A stretch of 64,000 bases of DNA from Uliginosibacterium gangwonense DSM 18521. GTDB lineage: Bacteria > Pseudomonadota > Gammaproteobacteria > Burkholderiales > Rhodocyclaceae. This document shows positions 1-8,869 of this stretch, piece after piece; the stretch's first letter is position 1, and each line of letters opens with the position of its first letter. The notes beneath the pieces are model-generated. The model was not told where the DNA came from. It saw only the letters and a list, made by a program, of their open reading frames with translations, and searched no databases. Made by a program: the position numbers and the translations under genes. The stretch lies in assembly GCF_000373965.1 (NCBI RefSeq), contig NZ_KB892836.1:62739-126738 (forward strand), given 5' to 3'.

Positions 1-1
1 C

Positions 2-148
2 AAAACCGGCTCGATGCTCAGCAACGCCACCTATCAACCCTTCCTGCTCTATAGCCTGGTGGCCCTGGGCTATTTCATTCTCTGCTATCCGCTGTCCTGG
101 TATGCCCAGCGTCTGGAAAGGAAAGTCCATGCCCCTCGTACAAACTAA
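2..148 (+). CDS. Amino acid ABC transporter permease, C-terminal end (partial)
   Basis: The reading frame is open from the left edge to a TAA at 146-148 and gives 48 residues. They include a hydrophobic helix (FLLYSLVALGYFILCYPLSW) followed by a basic tail. This matches the last membrane segment of HisM/GlnP-type permeases of polar amino acid importers. The stop lies 20 nt inside the start of the next ATPase gene, so the two are translationally coupled parts of one importer. Substrate is unknown. The downstream ureide genes make a nitrogen-compound substrate plausible, but that is inference. Confidence 0.75.
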   Translation, partial: KTGSMLSNATYQPFLLYSLVALGYFILCYPLSWYAQRLERKVHAPRTN

Positions 149-857
149 GCGCCTGCACAAGTTCTTTGGTAAAAACCATGTGCTCAAAGGCATCAATCTG
201 GACATCCAGGAAGGCGAAGTCGTCACCATCATCGGGCGTAGTGGCTCAGGCAAAAGCACCCTGCTGCGCACACTGAACGGCCTGGAAAGCATTGATGACG
301 GCACCATCGAAGTCGATGGCACCGCATTGGTTGCAGGCCAGGGCGATCTGCGCGCACTGCGCCAGAAAGTCGGCATGGTCTTCCAACAATTCAACCTCTT
401 CCCGCACCTGAGTGCGGGGCAGAACGTGATGCTCGCCCCACAGGTCGTCAAGGGCACCAAGAAGGATGAGGCCGAAACCATAGCCCGTAACATGCTGGCC
501 CGGGTTGGTCTGGCCGAAAAATTCGACGCCTTCCCCGATCAGCTCTCCGGCGGACAGCAGCAACGCGTGGCAATCGCCAGAGCACTGGCCATGTCGCCAA
601 AAGTGCTGCTCTGTGATGAAATCACCTCTGCGCTGGACCCAGAGCTTGTCAATGAAGTGCTCAGCGTGGTGCGCCAGCTTGCCAGCGAGGGCATGACATT
701 GGTCATGGTGACGCATGAAATGCGCTTTGCCCGCGAAGTCAGCGATAAACTCGTGTTCATGTACGAAGGCCGCATTCACGAATCCGGCCATCCGCAGGAA
801 ATGTTCAACAACCCGACCACGCCGGAATTTGCCAACTTTATCCGTACGCAAAACTAG
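129..857 (+). CDS. Polar amino acid ABC transporter ATP-binding protein
   Basis: This is a 242-residue ATPase of the GlnQ/HisP class that powers uptake through an inner-membrane permease. Visible motifs are Walker A GRSGSGKST, Q-loop VFQQFNLFPHL, signature LSGGQQQR, Walker B VLLCDEITSALD and the H-loop MVTHEM. The ATG at 129 is preferred over an in-frame ATG at 102 because GGAAAGGAAAG lies just upstream and family members begin close to this point. It overlaps the permease stop by 20 nt and ends 7 nt before allantoicase, so it may be cotranscribed with ureide degradation. The Walker B aspartate is preceded by Cys, a minor variant. Confidence 0.9.
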   Translation: MPLVQTKRLHKFFGKNHVLKGINLDIQEGEVVTIIGRSGSGKSTLLRTLNGLESIDDGTIEVDGTALVAGQGDLRALRQKVGMVFQQFNLFPHLSAGQNVMLAPQVVKGTKKDEAETIARNMLARVGLAEKFDAFPDQLSGGQQQRVAIARALAMSPKVLLCDEITSALDPELVNEVLSVVRQLASEGMTLVMVTHEMRFAREVSDKLVFMYEGRIHESGHPQEMFNNPTTPEFANFIRTQN

Positions 858-864
858 AACAGCC

Positions 865-1893
865 ATGACCTCGACCACCCTGATCGCCCCACCCGCCGAG
901 CTGCCACGCTGGGCCGCCCGCGCCATCAACCTTGCCGACCCACGCCTGGGTGCCAAGGCCGTGGCCTGCTCGGATGATTTCTTCGCCCCAATGGGCCGCA
1001 TGCTCAACCCGGAACCTGCCTGCTTCATCCCCGGCAAGTATGATGACAACGGCAAGTGGATGGATGGCTGGGAAAGCCGCCGCAAGCGCGTTGCCGGGCA
1101 CGACTGGTGCATCGTCAAGCTTGGCTGCCCCGGCAGCATTGCAGGCTTCGATCTGGATACGAGCTTTTTCACCGGCAACTATCCGCCCGCAGCCACCATA
1201 GAAGGTTGCCCGGTGGGCAGCGACCCAGCCCACGCACAATGGTTGCCACTCACAGCCATGGTTCAACTCCAGGGTAACCGGCATCATGTGCAGGAAGCCT
1301 TGGCGCACCCCGGCGTAGTGTTTTCGCATATCCGCGTCAGCATCTACCCCGATGGCGGGCTGGCCCGCCTGCGCGTCTATGGACAACCCGCCAGCCTTGC
1401 CCGCGAAACGGGGCCGGATGGCCTCATCGACCTGATAGCCATGCGTCACGGTGGCCGCGCCATCGCTTGGAACGATGCCCACTTTGGCATCGCCGCCAAT
1501 CTGCTGCTGCCAGGGCGTGGCATCAACATGGGCGAAGGCTGGGAAACCCGGCGGCGCCGGGAACCGGGCCATGACTGGTGCATCCTTGCACTGGGCATTC
1601 CCGGCGAAATTGTACGCGTTGAGGTCGACACGGCCCACTTCAAGGGCAACTTTCCGGACCGCAGCTCGCTGCAGGCCGCTTTTATACCCACGCTCGATGA
1701 ATCGGCCATGCCCGCTCAATCGCAATTCTGGCAGACGCTGTTGCCAGAGAGCCCGCTTACGGCCGACGGAATCCACAATTTCGCGGCACAGGCGCTCGGC
1801 CCTGTCAGCCATATCCGCTTCAACCTGCACCCGGATGGTGGCGTATCCCGCTTGCGCTTGTGGGGGCGGCCCGTTGAGGAGAAAGCATGCTGA
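865..1893 (+). CDS. alc: Allantoicase
   Basis: Allantoicase (allantoate amidinohydrolase, EC 3.5.3.4) hydrolyses allantoate to ureidoglycolate and urea in the cytoplasm. The 342-residue protein shows the family's internal duplication: GWESRRKRVAGHDWCIVKLG near residue 68 and GWETRRRREPGHDWCILALG near residue 225, each with the GHDWC core. Each half ends in a similar HIR(V/F)xxxPDGG(L/V) stretch. Length is normal for the family. The ATG at 865 is chosen because the frame upstream only overlaps the ATPase gene. Its last codons overlap the allA start at 1887. Together with allA and the downstream urease it turns ureides into glyoxylate and ammonia. Confidence 0.93.
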   Translation: MTSTTLIAPPAELPRWAARAINLADPRLGAKAVACSDDFFAPMGRMLNPEPACFIPGKYDDNGKWMDGWESRRKRVAGHDWCIVKLGCPGSIAGFDLDTSFFTGNYPPAATIEGCPVGSDPAHAQWLPLTAMVQLQGNRHHVQEALAHPGVVFSHIRVSIYPDGGLARLRVYGQPASLARETGPDGLIDLIAMRHGGRAIAWNDAHFGIAANLLLPGRGINMGEGWETRRRREPGHDWCILALGIPGEIVRVEVDTAHFKGNFPDRSSLQAAFIPTLDESAMPAQSQFWQTLLPESPLTADGIHNFAAQALGPVSHIRFNLHPDGGVSRLRLWGRPVEEKAC

Positions 1894-2396
1894 TACTCCC
1901 CGTCGAGCCACTCACCCGCCAGGCATTTTCAGCATTTGGCGATGTCATGGAAGCAGACCCGAGCCATCAACAATATGCCATCAATGCAGGCACCAGTCAG
2001 CGCTTTCACGATCTGGCCACGCTGGAGCCCGGTGAAGGCGGGTGCCTCATCGTCAGCATATTCCGCGCCCAACCACGCCAACTCCCGTTCAAGGTCAGCA
2101 TGCTGGAACGCCATCCCAAGGCCTCACAAGCCTTCATGCCCTTGAACGGCAAGCCATTCCTGGTCGTGGTTGCACCACAGGGAGACAGCGTCGACCCAGC
2201 CCAGATACGCGCCTTTCTGGCAAGCGGCCAACAAGGCGTGAACTTTGCCCCTGGCACCTGGCATCACCCCTTGCTCGCCTTAGACGGGCAAAGCGATTTT
2301 CTCGTCATCGACCGCGACAAGCCTGAAGACAACTGCGAAGAATGCGTACTGGCGCAGCCCTTGCAGATTGAATCGTTTGAGAGCTCATACGCATAG
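1887..2396 (+). CDS. allA: Ureidoglycolate lyase
   Basis: Ureidoglycolate lyase (EC 4.3.2.3) splits ureidoglycolate into glyoxylate and urea. The 169-residue protein carries the AllA cupin-like features: an N-terminal PLTRQAFSAFGDV, the ERHPKASQAFMPL stretch, and the conserved FAPGTWHHPLLAL segment, followed by DFLVIDRD. Its ATG overlaps the alc stop, so the two are coupled; GAGGAGAAAGC upstream serves as ribosome binding site inside alc. An 11-bp perfect hairpin follows its stop. Confidence 0.93.
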   Translation: MLILPVEPLTRQAFSAFGDVMEADPSHQQYAINAGTSQRFHDLATLEPGEGGCLIVSIFRAQPRQLPFKVSMLERHPKASQAFMPLNGKPFLVVVAPQGDSVDPAQIRAFLASGQQGVNFAPGTWHHPLLALDGQSDFLVIDRDKPEDNCEECVLAQPLQIESFESSYA

Positions 2397-2402
2397 CAAA
2401 GC

Positions 2403-2434
2403 GATTGTTCCCATGCAACACCGTGGGAACAATC
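2403..2434. terminator. Hairpin between convergent allA and HNH gene
   Basis: GATTGTTCCCA and TGGGAACAATC form a perfect 11-bp stem with a 10-nt loop. It lies between the convergent ends of allA and the minus-strand HNH gene, as expected for a shared terminator. The T-tract is poor on both strands, so efficiency is uncertain. Confidence 0.5.
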
Positions 2435-2473
2435 CGAAAACACCCGCGCGTATCAGGCAGCAGGCGCTCACAC

Positions 2474-3061
2474 TCACGAAGTCTTGAGTTTCTGAATCTC
2501 GGAGTTGGCCCACGCCTCAAAATCCGGGCGGAATAGGTCCATCGGCGCCCAGGTGGGATAAGTGATCTCGTGAATCCCCGCGTATTTTGCGCGGTGATGC
2601 ACGTCACAGAGCACCCAAAGATTGTGCTCGGAGTGATCGACCCAATCCAGAATCTTCTGTTTATCAAATAGCGTCTCGTATGCCCAGACAGGGTCTTTCG
2701 GGTGACGATGTGCCAGGTGGGGAAGAAGTCGTTGATTGAATTTATCTACATCAATGGCCTCTGCCAAGGCCCATTCAATGACATGGTGATGGGTTTCAAG
2801 CTGCCGGGCGCCGTATTTGTTGATTGCTGGGTCTTTCAAGGTATCAACGCTCACCCCGCAAACCAGACAAGGCAGCTTCAAAACGTGGACCATATGGTCA
2901 TGCGCCTTTTTGTAGGCAGGCGTTTCAACTCTGCGGTCGTGCTCAGGATAGAACTGCAGTTCATCAATCACGTGATGCTGCACATGCTGTTGCACCTGCT
3001 TATAGGTGGCAAGTTGATCAGACAGCCGTGCGATAGACCCTTGGGCTTCCTTTTTCACCAT
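2474..3061 (-). CDS. HNH-type nuclease-like protein
   Basis: The protein has 195 residues. The N-terminal 60 are helical and charged and contain QQHVQHHVIDE. A zinc-finger/HNH-like region follows: CLVCG near residue 87, LETHHHVIEWA near 115, and HSEHNLWVLCDVHHR near 155. This Cys-Cys/His-His/Asn/Cys-His-His pattern fits a beta-beta-alpha-metal nuclease fold. The start has a strong ribosome site (AGGAGG 6-7 nt upstream). It follows the AAA ATPase gene on the same strand after 176 nt. Role unknown; a defence or DNA-repair nuclease is possible but unproven. Confidence 0.7.
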   Translation of the reverse strand: MVKKEAQGSIARLSDQLATYKQVQQHVQHHVIDELQFYPEHDRRVETPAYKKAHDHMVHVLKLPCLVCGVSVDTLKDPAINKYGARQLETHHHVIEWALAEAIDVDKFNQRLLPHLAHRHPKDPVWAYETLFDKQKILDWVDHSEHNLWVLCDVHHRAKYAGIHEITYPTWAPMDLFRPDFEAWANSEIQKLKTS

Positions 3062-3237
3062 CGTAACCTCCTGCCGTGTGAGTGATTCCGTTACTCAAAC
3101 AACAGGAGATACATACAACAAATAAATTACAGTTCCATGTCGACTGCCCGAACATCAAATCCTGTTCAATTTGATAGGGCTGAATACCACCAGAGCAGTC
3201 AGCATCAAAACTAGAAAAATGTCGGCAGCAACTTTAA

Positions 3238-4395
3238 TCAGGTGGTCCAGTGCCAAGAAGGTCTTTCCAACTCACGCATACCTGACACCTTTGTTTCACC
3301 AAAATCTTTTTCCAGACAAAATTCCTGGCAATCCCTGTACTCACGAAGTGCTGCGATAGGGCGGCTGGCGTGCGTCACCACAATAATCTGGGATTTTCTT
3401 GCCGCGTTTCCGATCAAGCGGCCTAGTGCAGGAAGCAGGTCAGGATGCAAACTGGTTTCTGGCTCGTTGAGTACCAGCAATTCCGCAGGGCGTGGGGAGC
3501 TAAGCGCTGCGATCAAGAACAGGTAGCGCAAGGTTCCATCAGACAGCTCCGCTGCCCGTAGCGGTCGCAACAAACCATGTTGATGCATCAAGACTTCAAA
3601 TCGACCATCATGGTTTGCCACTTCAATCGAAGCCCCCGGAAACGCATCGGCCACCGCTTCAGACAGTGCATCCGCATCGCCAATTTCCAAAATGGTTTGC
3701 AATGCCGCAGCAAGATCGCGCCCATCATCGCAGATTGATGAGGTATGGGTTCCGATTTGCGGGAAACGGGCGGGCGCCTCCATGTCCGTACGGAAATGAT
3801 CATAAAAGCGCCAGGAACGCACCTGCTCTCTCAACACCAACATTTCTGGCGCATGATGCGGATCAGCCAACTGCATCAGCATGCTCTCGTAATGCGGCAC
3901 TCCATTGCTCAGAATCTGCCACTCCTTGCCCTGCTTGACCTTTACCAAAGACCCCGTACGCTCAACCAGCATCGACGCACGACGCAGAAATGGGCCCGCC
4001 CAGATGTTTTCAGCCTTGATTTCCGGGTCAAGCGCAAAGGCACTCATGCCGTTCGACGAAATGCCAAGATTGATCAGATAGCCCAAAGAGTCGCTTGCGA
4101 AACCCAGCTTGAGGTTAATGGGCTCCTTGCGCCGCACACCCTGTACCGCATGAATACCTTGACGCATGGCACGCGTAATCTCTTCTGGCCCGGCCCACAA
4201 TGTCGACTGCAAACCACCTTCACCGGCCAGCGCAGAAATGATCCGCCCTTGTGCTGCATGCGCCAGCAACCTCAAAGAGCGGTAAACACTGGACTTTCCG
4301 CTGCCGTTTGCACCGGTGACCACATTAAGGGAGGCGAGAGGAAGGATGAGGCTTCGTAGAGAACGGTAGTTTGCTATGGCAAGAGTTGTAAGCAT
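3238..4395 (-). CDS. AAA family ATPase (RecF/OLD-like, AAA_21 type)
   Basis: This is a 385-residue single-chain ABC/SMC-like ATPase. The N-terminus LTTLAIANYRSLRSL is the classic RecF/OLD opening; Walker A is GANGSGKSS near residue 29. The C-terminal half has LSDGTLRYLFL (signature-like), Walker B LLVLNEPETSLHPDLLP and the switch histidine in IIVVTHASRPI. No TOPRIM or other effector domain is visible, so any catalytic activity besides ATP hydrolysis would need a partner. The HNH gene just downstream is the obvious candidate. Such proteins occur in several anti-phage systems and also as solitary genes of unknown role. Confidence 0.8.
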   Translation of the reverse strand: MLTTLAIANYRSLRSLILPLASLNVVTGANGSGKSSVYRSLRLLAHAAQGRIISALAGEGGLQSTLWAGPEEITRAMRQGIHAVQGVRRKEPINLKLGFASDSLGYLINLGISSNGMSAFALDPEIKAENIWAGPFLRRASMLVERTGSLVKVKQGKEWQILSNGVPHYESMLMQLADPHHAPEMLVLREQVRSWRFYDHFRTDMEAPARFPQIGTHTSSICDDGRDLAAALQTILEIGDADALSEAVADAFPGASIEVANHDGRFEVLMHQHGLLRPLRAAELSDGTLRYLFLIAALSSPRPAELLVLNEPETSLHPDLLPALGRLIGNAARKSQIIVVTHASRPIAALREYRDCQEFCLEKDFGETKVSGMRELERPSWHWTT

Positions 4396-4635
4396 GGGAA
4401 TCCAAGTTCAAATAGGTCGTCGCGGCCGACCATTCATATTATTTCAATATCATACTCCACATTCACCGCTTTACCGTGGTGGCTCTACAACCGTGACAGT
4501 TGCGGTTTGCTTGACCCGCTTCACGGTCAGGTACGGTCCCATGCGTACAAACAGCCCTACGCAATTTGTCGTATTCCCCCTGCCCGCTGCGCTCCGTAAG
4601 CTTCATCCAAGTGCTTTACTGCGGATGAACCGTTC

Positions 4636-6213
4636 ATGCTCAAAACCCTGCTAGCCCTGTGTCTGTCAGCCTGTGCCTTGTCTGCGCTGGCAGCGCCTGA
4701 TCCGGCTTTGGTGCGCCAACTGGCCGATGCGGACTCCAGCCAGAAGGTGGCTGCAATCCAGAAGTTGGCCCAGACGGCAGACCCGGCCACGCCCCGCATC
4801 CTCAAAGCCATGGCAGAGGATGGTTTGTATCTGGCAGGCGACAAGGTCTTGATCATGGAAGGTGACAAGGCTTTTGACGCTGCCAGCGGCACCCCGGTCA
4901 AGGCACCAGAGAATGCTGAAGCAGTGATGGTCAACAACCGCATCCGGGGCGAATTGGCCAATGCCTTGGCGGCACTGAGCCTGTTTGATGCCGACCCTGC
5001 CGTGCGTCTCGCGGCTGCGCAGAAGTTGCAGAACGATGCCAGTGCGGAATTGGCCCCAGTGCTGGCCCGCGCCTTATCGCAAGAGAAAGATGACAAGGTC
5101 AAGGCGCTCCTGCAACTGGCGCATGCACAAGCCAATTTGCGCAACCCGGACCCCGCAGCACGCGTCGCAGCCATCAAGGCGCTGGCAGGCAGTTCTTCAC
5201 CGGTCATCAAATCCGCCTTGTTGCCACTGATGAACAAGGCCAACGAGGCCGACGAAAACGTCCGCTTGGCAGCCGGTGCGGCAGTCAAGGAAATCGATGC
5301 ACGGCTTTCGCGTGCGGAGATGGTCGGGCAGGTTTTCTCCGGCTTGTCCCTGGGGAGCATCCTGCTGCTTGGCGCGCTGGGGCTCGCCATCACCTACGGG
5401 GTGATGGGGGTGATCAATATGGCCCACGGTGAGCTGCTGATGGTGGGCGCCTACTCTGCCTATGCAGTGCAGAGCTTCTTCCGGGCCCATTTCCCCGGTG
5501 CGGTTGACTGGTATCTGCTGGCTGCGGTGCCCGTAGGCTTTTTCTCGGCAGCACTTGTCGGTGTCATCATGGAACGCACAGTCATCCGCTGGTTGTATGG
5601 GCGTACGCTGGAGACCCTACTTGCCACCTGGGGCCTCTCGCTGGTGCTGATCCAGGCAGCGCGGGTCGCCTTTGGTGCGCAGAACGTTGAAGTCGCCAAC
5701 CCAAGCTGGATGTCCGGCGGCATCGAGTTGCTGCCGAATCTAATATTGCCGTGGAACCGCATCATCATCATCGCCTTTGCGCTGTTTGTGCTAGCGCTGG
5801 TGTGGGTGCTGATGAACAAAACGCGGCTGGGCATGTTCGTGCGTGCGGTCACCCAGAACCGCCAGATGGCAAGCTGCGTAGGCGTACCCACTTCGCGTAT
5901 CGATACCCTCGCCTTTGCCTTGGGCGCGGGGATCGCCGGGCTGGGCGGCGTGGCGCTCTCGCAGATCTCCAACGTGGGGCCGGATATGGGCCAGGGCTAT
6001 ATCGTGGATTCCTTCATGGTTGTGGTGCTTGGCGGGGTTGGGCAACTGGCAGGTGCCGTGTGGGCCGCACTGGGGCTCGGGGTAGTCACCAAGCTGCTCG
6101 AAGGCTGGGCGGGCGCGGTGATTGCCAAGATCGCCGTACTTGTCTTCATCATAATCTTCATCCAGAAGCGTCCGCAAGGGCTTTTCGCACTCAAAGGCCG
6201 TTTTGTTGAATGA
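4636..6213 (+). CDS. urtB: Urea ABC transporter permease UrtB
   Basis: The 525-residue protein has three parts. Residues 1-20 are a signal peptide (LLALCLSACALSALAA). Residues about 20-225 form a helical, HEAT-like periplasmic domain rich in ADPAVRLAAAQKL-type repeats. The remainder is a LivH-type membrane permease (GLSLGSILLLGALGLAITYG, NMAHGELLMVGAY). The extra N-terminal domain is normal for proteobacterial UrtB. The permease imports urea with UrtC, ATPases UrtD and UrtE and the binding protein UrtA. No urtA precedes it; the 240 nt upstream end in an AAA ATPase gene on the other strand. The stop overlaps the urtC ATG. Confidence 0.93.
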   Translation: MLKTLLALCLSACALSALAAPDPALVRQLADADSSQKVAAIQKLAQTADPATPRILKAMAEDGLYLAGDKVLIMEGDKAFDAASGTPVKAPENAEAVMVNNRIRGELANALAALSLFDADPAVRLAAAQKLQNDASAELAPVLARALSQEKDDKVKALLQLAHAQANLRNPDPAARVAAIKALAGSSSPVIKSALLPLMNKANEADENVRLAAGAAVKEIDARLSRAEMVGQVFSGLSLGSILLLGALGLAITYGVMGVINMAHGELLMVGAYSAYAVQSFFRAHFPGAVDWYLLAAVPVGFFSAALVGVIMERTVIRWLYGRTLETLLATWGLSLVLIQAARVAFGAQNVEVANPSWMSGGIELLPNLILPWNRIIIIAFALFVLALVWVLMNKTRLGMFVRAVTQNRQMASCVGVPTSRIDTLAFALGAGIAGLGGVALSQISNVGPDMGQGYIVDSFMVVVLGGVGQLAGAVWAALGLGVVTKLLEGWAGAVIAKIAVLVFIIIFIQKRPQGLFALKGRFVE

Positions 6214-7331
6214 GACCTGCCATGCATACACCCATCACACTCCGCCTGCTCTCTTCGCTTGACCGAAAAAGCAGCATCACACTTGCCTTCTTTCTGCTGG
6301 CAACTTTGGTTGTCATCCCGGCACTGCATATTTTTGTGCCTGCAGAGAGCAGCCTTTCGGTTTCAACCTATGCCATCACCCTGATCGGCAAGATCATGTG
6401 CTACGCGATTGTTGCCGTCGCCATGGATCTGATCTGGGGCTACGGAGGCATCTTGTCACTCGGGCACGGCATCTTCTTTGCGCTGGGCGGATACGCCTTT
6501 GGCATGTACCTGATGCGCCAGATTGGGCAAGATGGCAGTTACCACAGCAATCTGCCTGATTTCATGGTCTTTCTGGACTGGAAGCAATTGCCCTGGTACT
6601 GGAGCGGTAGTGATAGCCTGGTCTGGGTCGCCGCCCTGGTGATCCTACTGCCTGCAGTCGTGGCCTTCATTTTTGGTTTCTTCGCCTTCCGCTCACGCAT
6701 CAAAGGGGTGTATTTCTCGATCATCACCCAGGCGCTGACCTATGCCGCCATGCTGCTGTTCTTCCGCAATGAAACGGGGTTTGGCGGCAACAACGGTTTT
6801 ACCGATTTCAAGCGCATCATGGGCTATTCAATCACCTCGTCCGAAACACGACTGGTGCTGTTTGGCCTTACTGCACTGATGCTCGCAGCAACGTTCGTTT
6901 TCGCCAAGTGGTTGGTGGGCTCCAAGTATGGGCGCGTGCTTACTGCGATCCGCGATGCCGAATCGCGTGTCATGTTTATCGGCTACAACCCGCTTTGGTT
7001 CAAGCTTTTCATCTGGACAGTTTCCGCCGTGCTATGCGGCATCGCCGGGGCGCTCTATGTGCCGCAGGTGGGCATCATCAACCCATCGGAGATGAGTGTA
7101 GCCAACTCCATCGAGATTGCCATCTGGGTAGCCGTAGGGGGGCGTGGCACACTGATCGGCCCAATCATCGGCGCCTTTGTGGTCAACCTTGCCAAGAGCT
7201 GGTTTACTGTGTCTTTCCCTGAATACTGGCTGTTCTTCCTGGGGCTGCTGTTCATCATCGTTACATTGTTGTTGCCGCATGGTCTGGTGGGCCTGTGGAA
7301 GAAACTCATGAATAAGCAAGGAGCCGCCTGA
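6210..7331 (+). CDS. urtC: Urea ABC transporter permease UrtC
   Basis: The 373-residue LivM-type integral membrane permease is the second channel subunit of the urea importer. Typical features are the first-half motif MDLIWGYGGILSLGHGIFFA and the C-terminal VGGRGTLIGPIIGAFVVN. The ATG at 6210 overlaps the urtB stop (ATGA); a second ATG at 6222 could equally be the true start and would remove four residues. The stop overlaps the urtD start at 7331. Confidence 0.93.
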   Translation: MRPAMHTPITLRLLSSLDRKSSITLAFFLLATLVVIPALHIFVPAESSLSVSTYAITLIGKIMCYAIVAVAMDLIWGYGGILSLGHGIFFALGGYAFGMYLMRQIGQDGSYHSNLPDFMVFLDWKQLPWYWSGSDSLVWVAALVILLPAVVAFIFGFFAFRSRIKGVYFSIITQALTYAAMLLFFRNETGFGGNNGFTDFKRIMGYSITSSETRLVLFGLTALMLAATFVFAKWLVGSKYGRVLTAIRDAESRVMFIGYNPLWFKLFIWTVSAVLCGIAGALYVPQVGIINPSEMSVANSIEIAIWVAVGGRGTLIGPIIGAFVVNLAKSWFTVSFPEYWLFFLGLLFIIVTLLLPHGLVGLWKKLMNKQGAA

Positions 7332-8167
7332 TGACTACTGTAGCCTCCCCCTCGGTTTATGACGGCACCGGTGGCGACGGGTTTGACCCCATGGGCCACG
7401 TTGCAGATCGGGAAACGCTGGATCTGTCGCACAAGGTCATCCTATATCTGGAAGACATCAACGTGAGCTTCGATGGCTTCAAGGCGCTGAAGAACCTGAG
7501 CCTTGCGATTGATGCCGGTGAGCTGCGTTGCATCATCGGCCCGAACGGCGCAGGCAAGACCACGATGATGGACGTGATTACCGGCAAGACGCGGCCCGAC
7601 AGCGGCAAGGCATTCTTCGGCCAGACCATTGATCTGACCCGGCTTTCCGAACCTGAAATCGCCCACGTCGGCATCGGGCGCAAATTCCAGAAGCCCACCA
7701 TCTTTGAGCACCACACCGCGTTTGAGAATCTGGAACTTGCAATGAAGACGGACAAGCGCGTGTGGCGTAGCCTATTCGCACACCTGCGCGATGAAGACCA
7801 CGACCGCATCGCGGCCACCCTGAGCCAGATCGGGCTGGGCGATCAAGCGGACCGGCAGGCTGGGCTGCTCTCCCACGGCCAGAAGCAATGGCTGGAAATC
7901 GGCATGCTGCTGATGCAGGAACCCCGGCTATTGCTGCTTGACGAGCCGGTCGCGGGGATGACGGATGACGAAACCATGAAGACGGCAGAACTCTTCCTCT
8001 CTCTGGCAGGCAAGCACTCGCTGGTGGTAGTCGAACATGACATGGCATTTATCGAAAAACTGGGCGGCAAGGTAACCGTGCTGCATGAAGGTTCGGTACT
8101 GACCGAAGGCAGCCTTGCCACGGTGCAGAACGATCAACGGGTCATTGAGGTTTATCTGGGGCGCTGA
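7331..8167 (+). CDS. urtD: Urea ABC transporter ATP-binding protein UrtD
   Basis: This 278-residue LivG-class ATPase of the urea importer has Walker A GPNGAGKTT near residue 74, a signature variant LSHGQKQWLEIG, Walker B LLLLDEPVAGM and the switch His in VVVEHDMAFIE. The roughly 30-residue N-terminal extension before VILYLEDINVSFDG is usual for UrtD. The start overlaps the urtC stop and urtE begins 1 nt after its stop, so the four urt genes form one transcript. Confidence 0.94.
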   Translation: MTTVASPSVYDGTGGDGFDPMGHVADRETLDLSHKVILYLEDINVSFDGFKALKNLSLAIDAGELRCIIGPNGAGKTTMMDVITGKTRPDSGKAFFGQTIDLTRLSEPEIAHVGIGRKFQKPTIFEHHTAFENLELAMKTDKRVWRSLFAHLRDEDHDRIAATLSQIGLGDQADRQAGLLSHGQKQWLEIGMLLMQEPRLLLLDEPVAGMTDDETMKTAELFLSLAGKHSLVVVEHDMAFIEKLGGKVTVLHEGSVLTEGSLATVQNDQRVIEVYLGR

Positions 8168-8168
8168 G

Positions 8169-8861
8169 ATGCTGAAAATCGAAAATCTCAACCAATACTA
8201 TGGGGGCAGCCACATCCTGCGTGGTTTGTCCTTCGAAGTGGAGATGGGCAAGGTCACGACTCTGCTGGGGCGCAATGGGGTTGGCAAAACAACCCTGCTC
8301 AAAACCCTGATGGGGCTGGTCAAGTCAAAATCCGGCGGCATATCGTTCGCCGGGCGGGACATCACCCACGCTGCCCCGCATGACAGAGTCAAGGCCGGGA
8401 TCGCCTATGTACCGCAGGGGCGCGAGATCTTTCCACGCCTCACCGTGCAGGAGAATCTGCTCATGGGGCTGGCCACATGCCCAGGGCGCGCGCCGATTCC
8501 GGAACGCATCTTCGAGATGTTCCCGGTATTGAAGCAGATGTTGCACCGGCGCGGTGGGGACCTCTCCGGCGGGCAACAGCAGCAGCTTGCCATTGGCCGG
8601 GCACTGGCAATGGGGCCGAAGCTTCTGATCCTGGATGAACCCACGGAGGGCATCCAGCCTTCGATCATCAAGGATATCGAGCGTGCCATCCGCCTGCTCG
8701 CAAGTACAGGCGAAATGGCGATCCTACTGGTCGAGCAGTATTATGATTTTGCCGAATCGCTTGCCGACCAATATCTGTTGATGGAGCGTGGCGAGATCAT
8801 CATGCAGGGCAATGGGAAAAACATGCAAAACGACGGCGTTCGGGAAAGGCTATCCGTATAA
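8169..8861 (+). CDS. urtE: Urea ABC transporter ATP-binding protein UrtE
   Basis: This 230-residue LivF-class ATPase, the partner of UrtD, has Walker A GRNGVGKTT, signature LSGGQQQQLAIG, Walker B LLILDEPTEGIQPS and H-loop LLVEQYYDF. The LLxxDEPTEGIQPSII stretch is characteristic of UrtE. ATG 8169 is preferred to an in-frame upstream ATG at 8115 that lies inside urtD. The ureD start follows 8 nt after the stop, linking transport to the urease genes. Confidence 0.94.
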   Translation: MLKIENLNQYYGGSHILRGLSFEVEMGKVTTLLGRNGVGKTTLLKTLMGLVKSKSGGISFAGRDITHAAPHDRVKAGIAYVPQGREIFPRLTVQENLLMGLATCPGRAPIPERIFEMFPVLKQMLHRRGGDLSGGQQQQLAIGRALAMGPKLLILDEPTEGIQPSIIKDIERAIRLLASTGEMAILLVEQYYDFAESLADQYLLMERGEIIMQGNGKNMQNDGVRERLSV

Positions 8862-8869
8862 TCGACTCC

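Noticed and set aside
715-864. Longer N-terminus for allantoicase
   Set aside because: The frame overlaps the ABC ATPase gene, has no ribosome site, and the family start aligns at 865.
246-1178. Long minus-strand frame opposite the ABC ATPase and allantoicase
   Set aside because: It mirrors plus-strand coding, has no ribosome site or recognisable domains, and is typical of antisense shadow frames in GC-rich DNA. Similar frames across the nuo and ure genes were dropped for the same reason.
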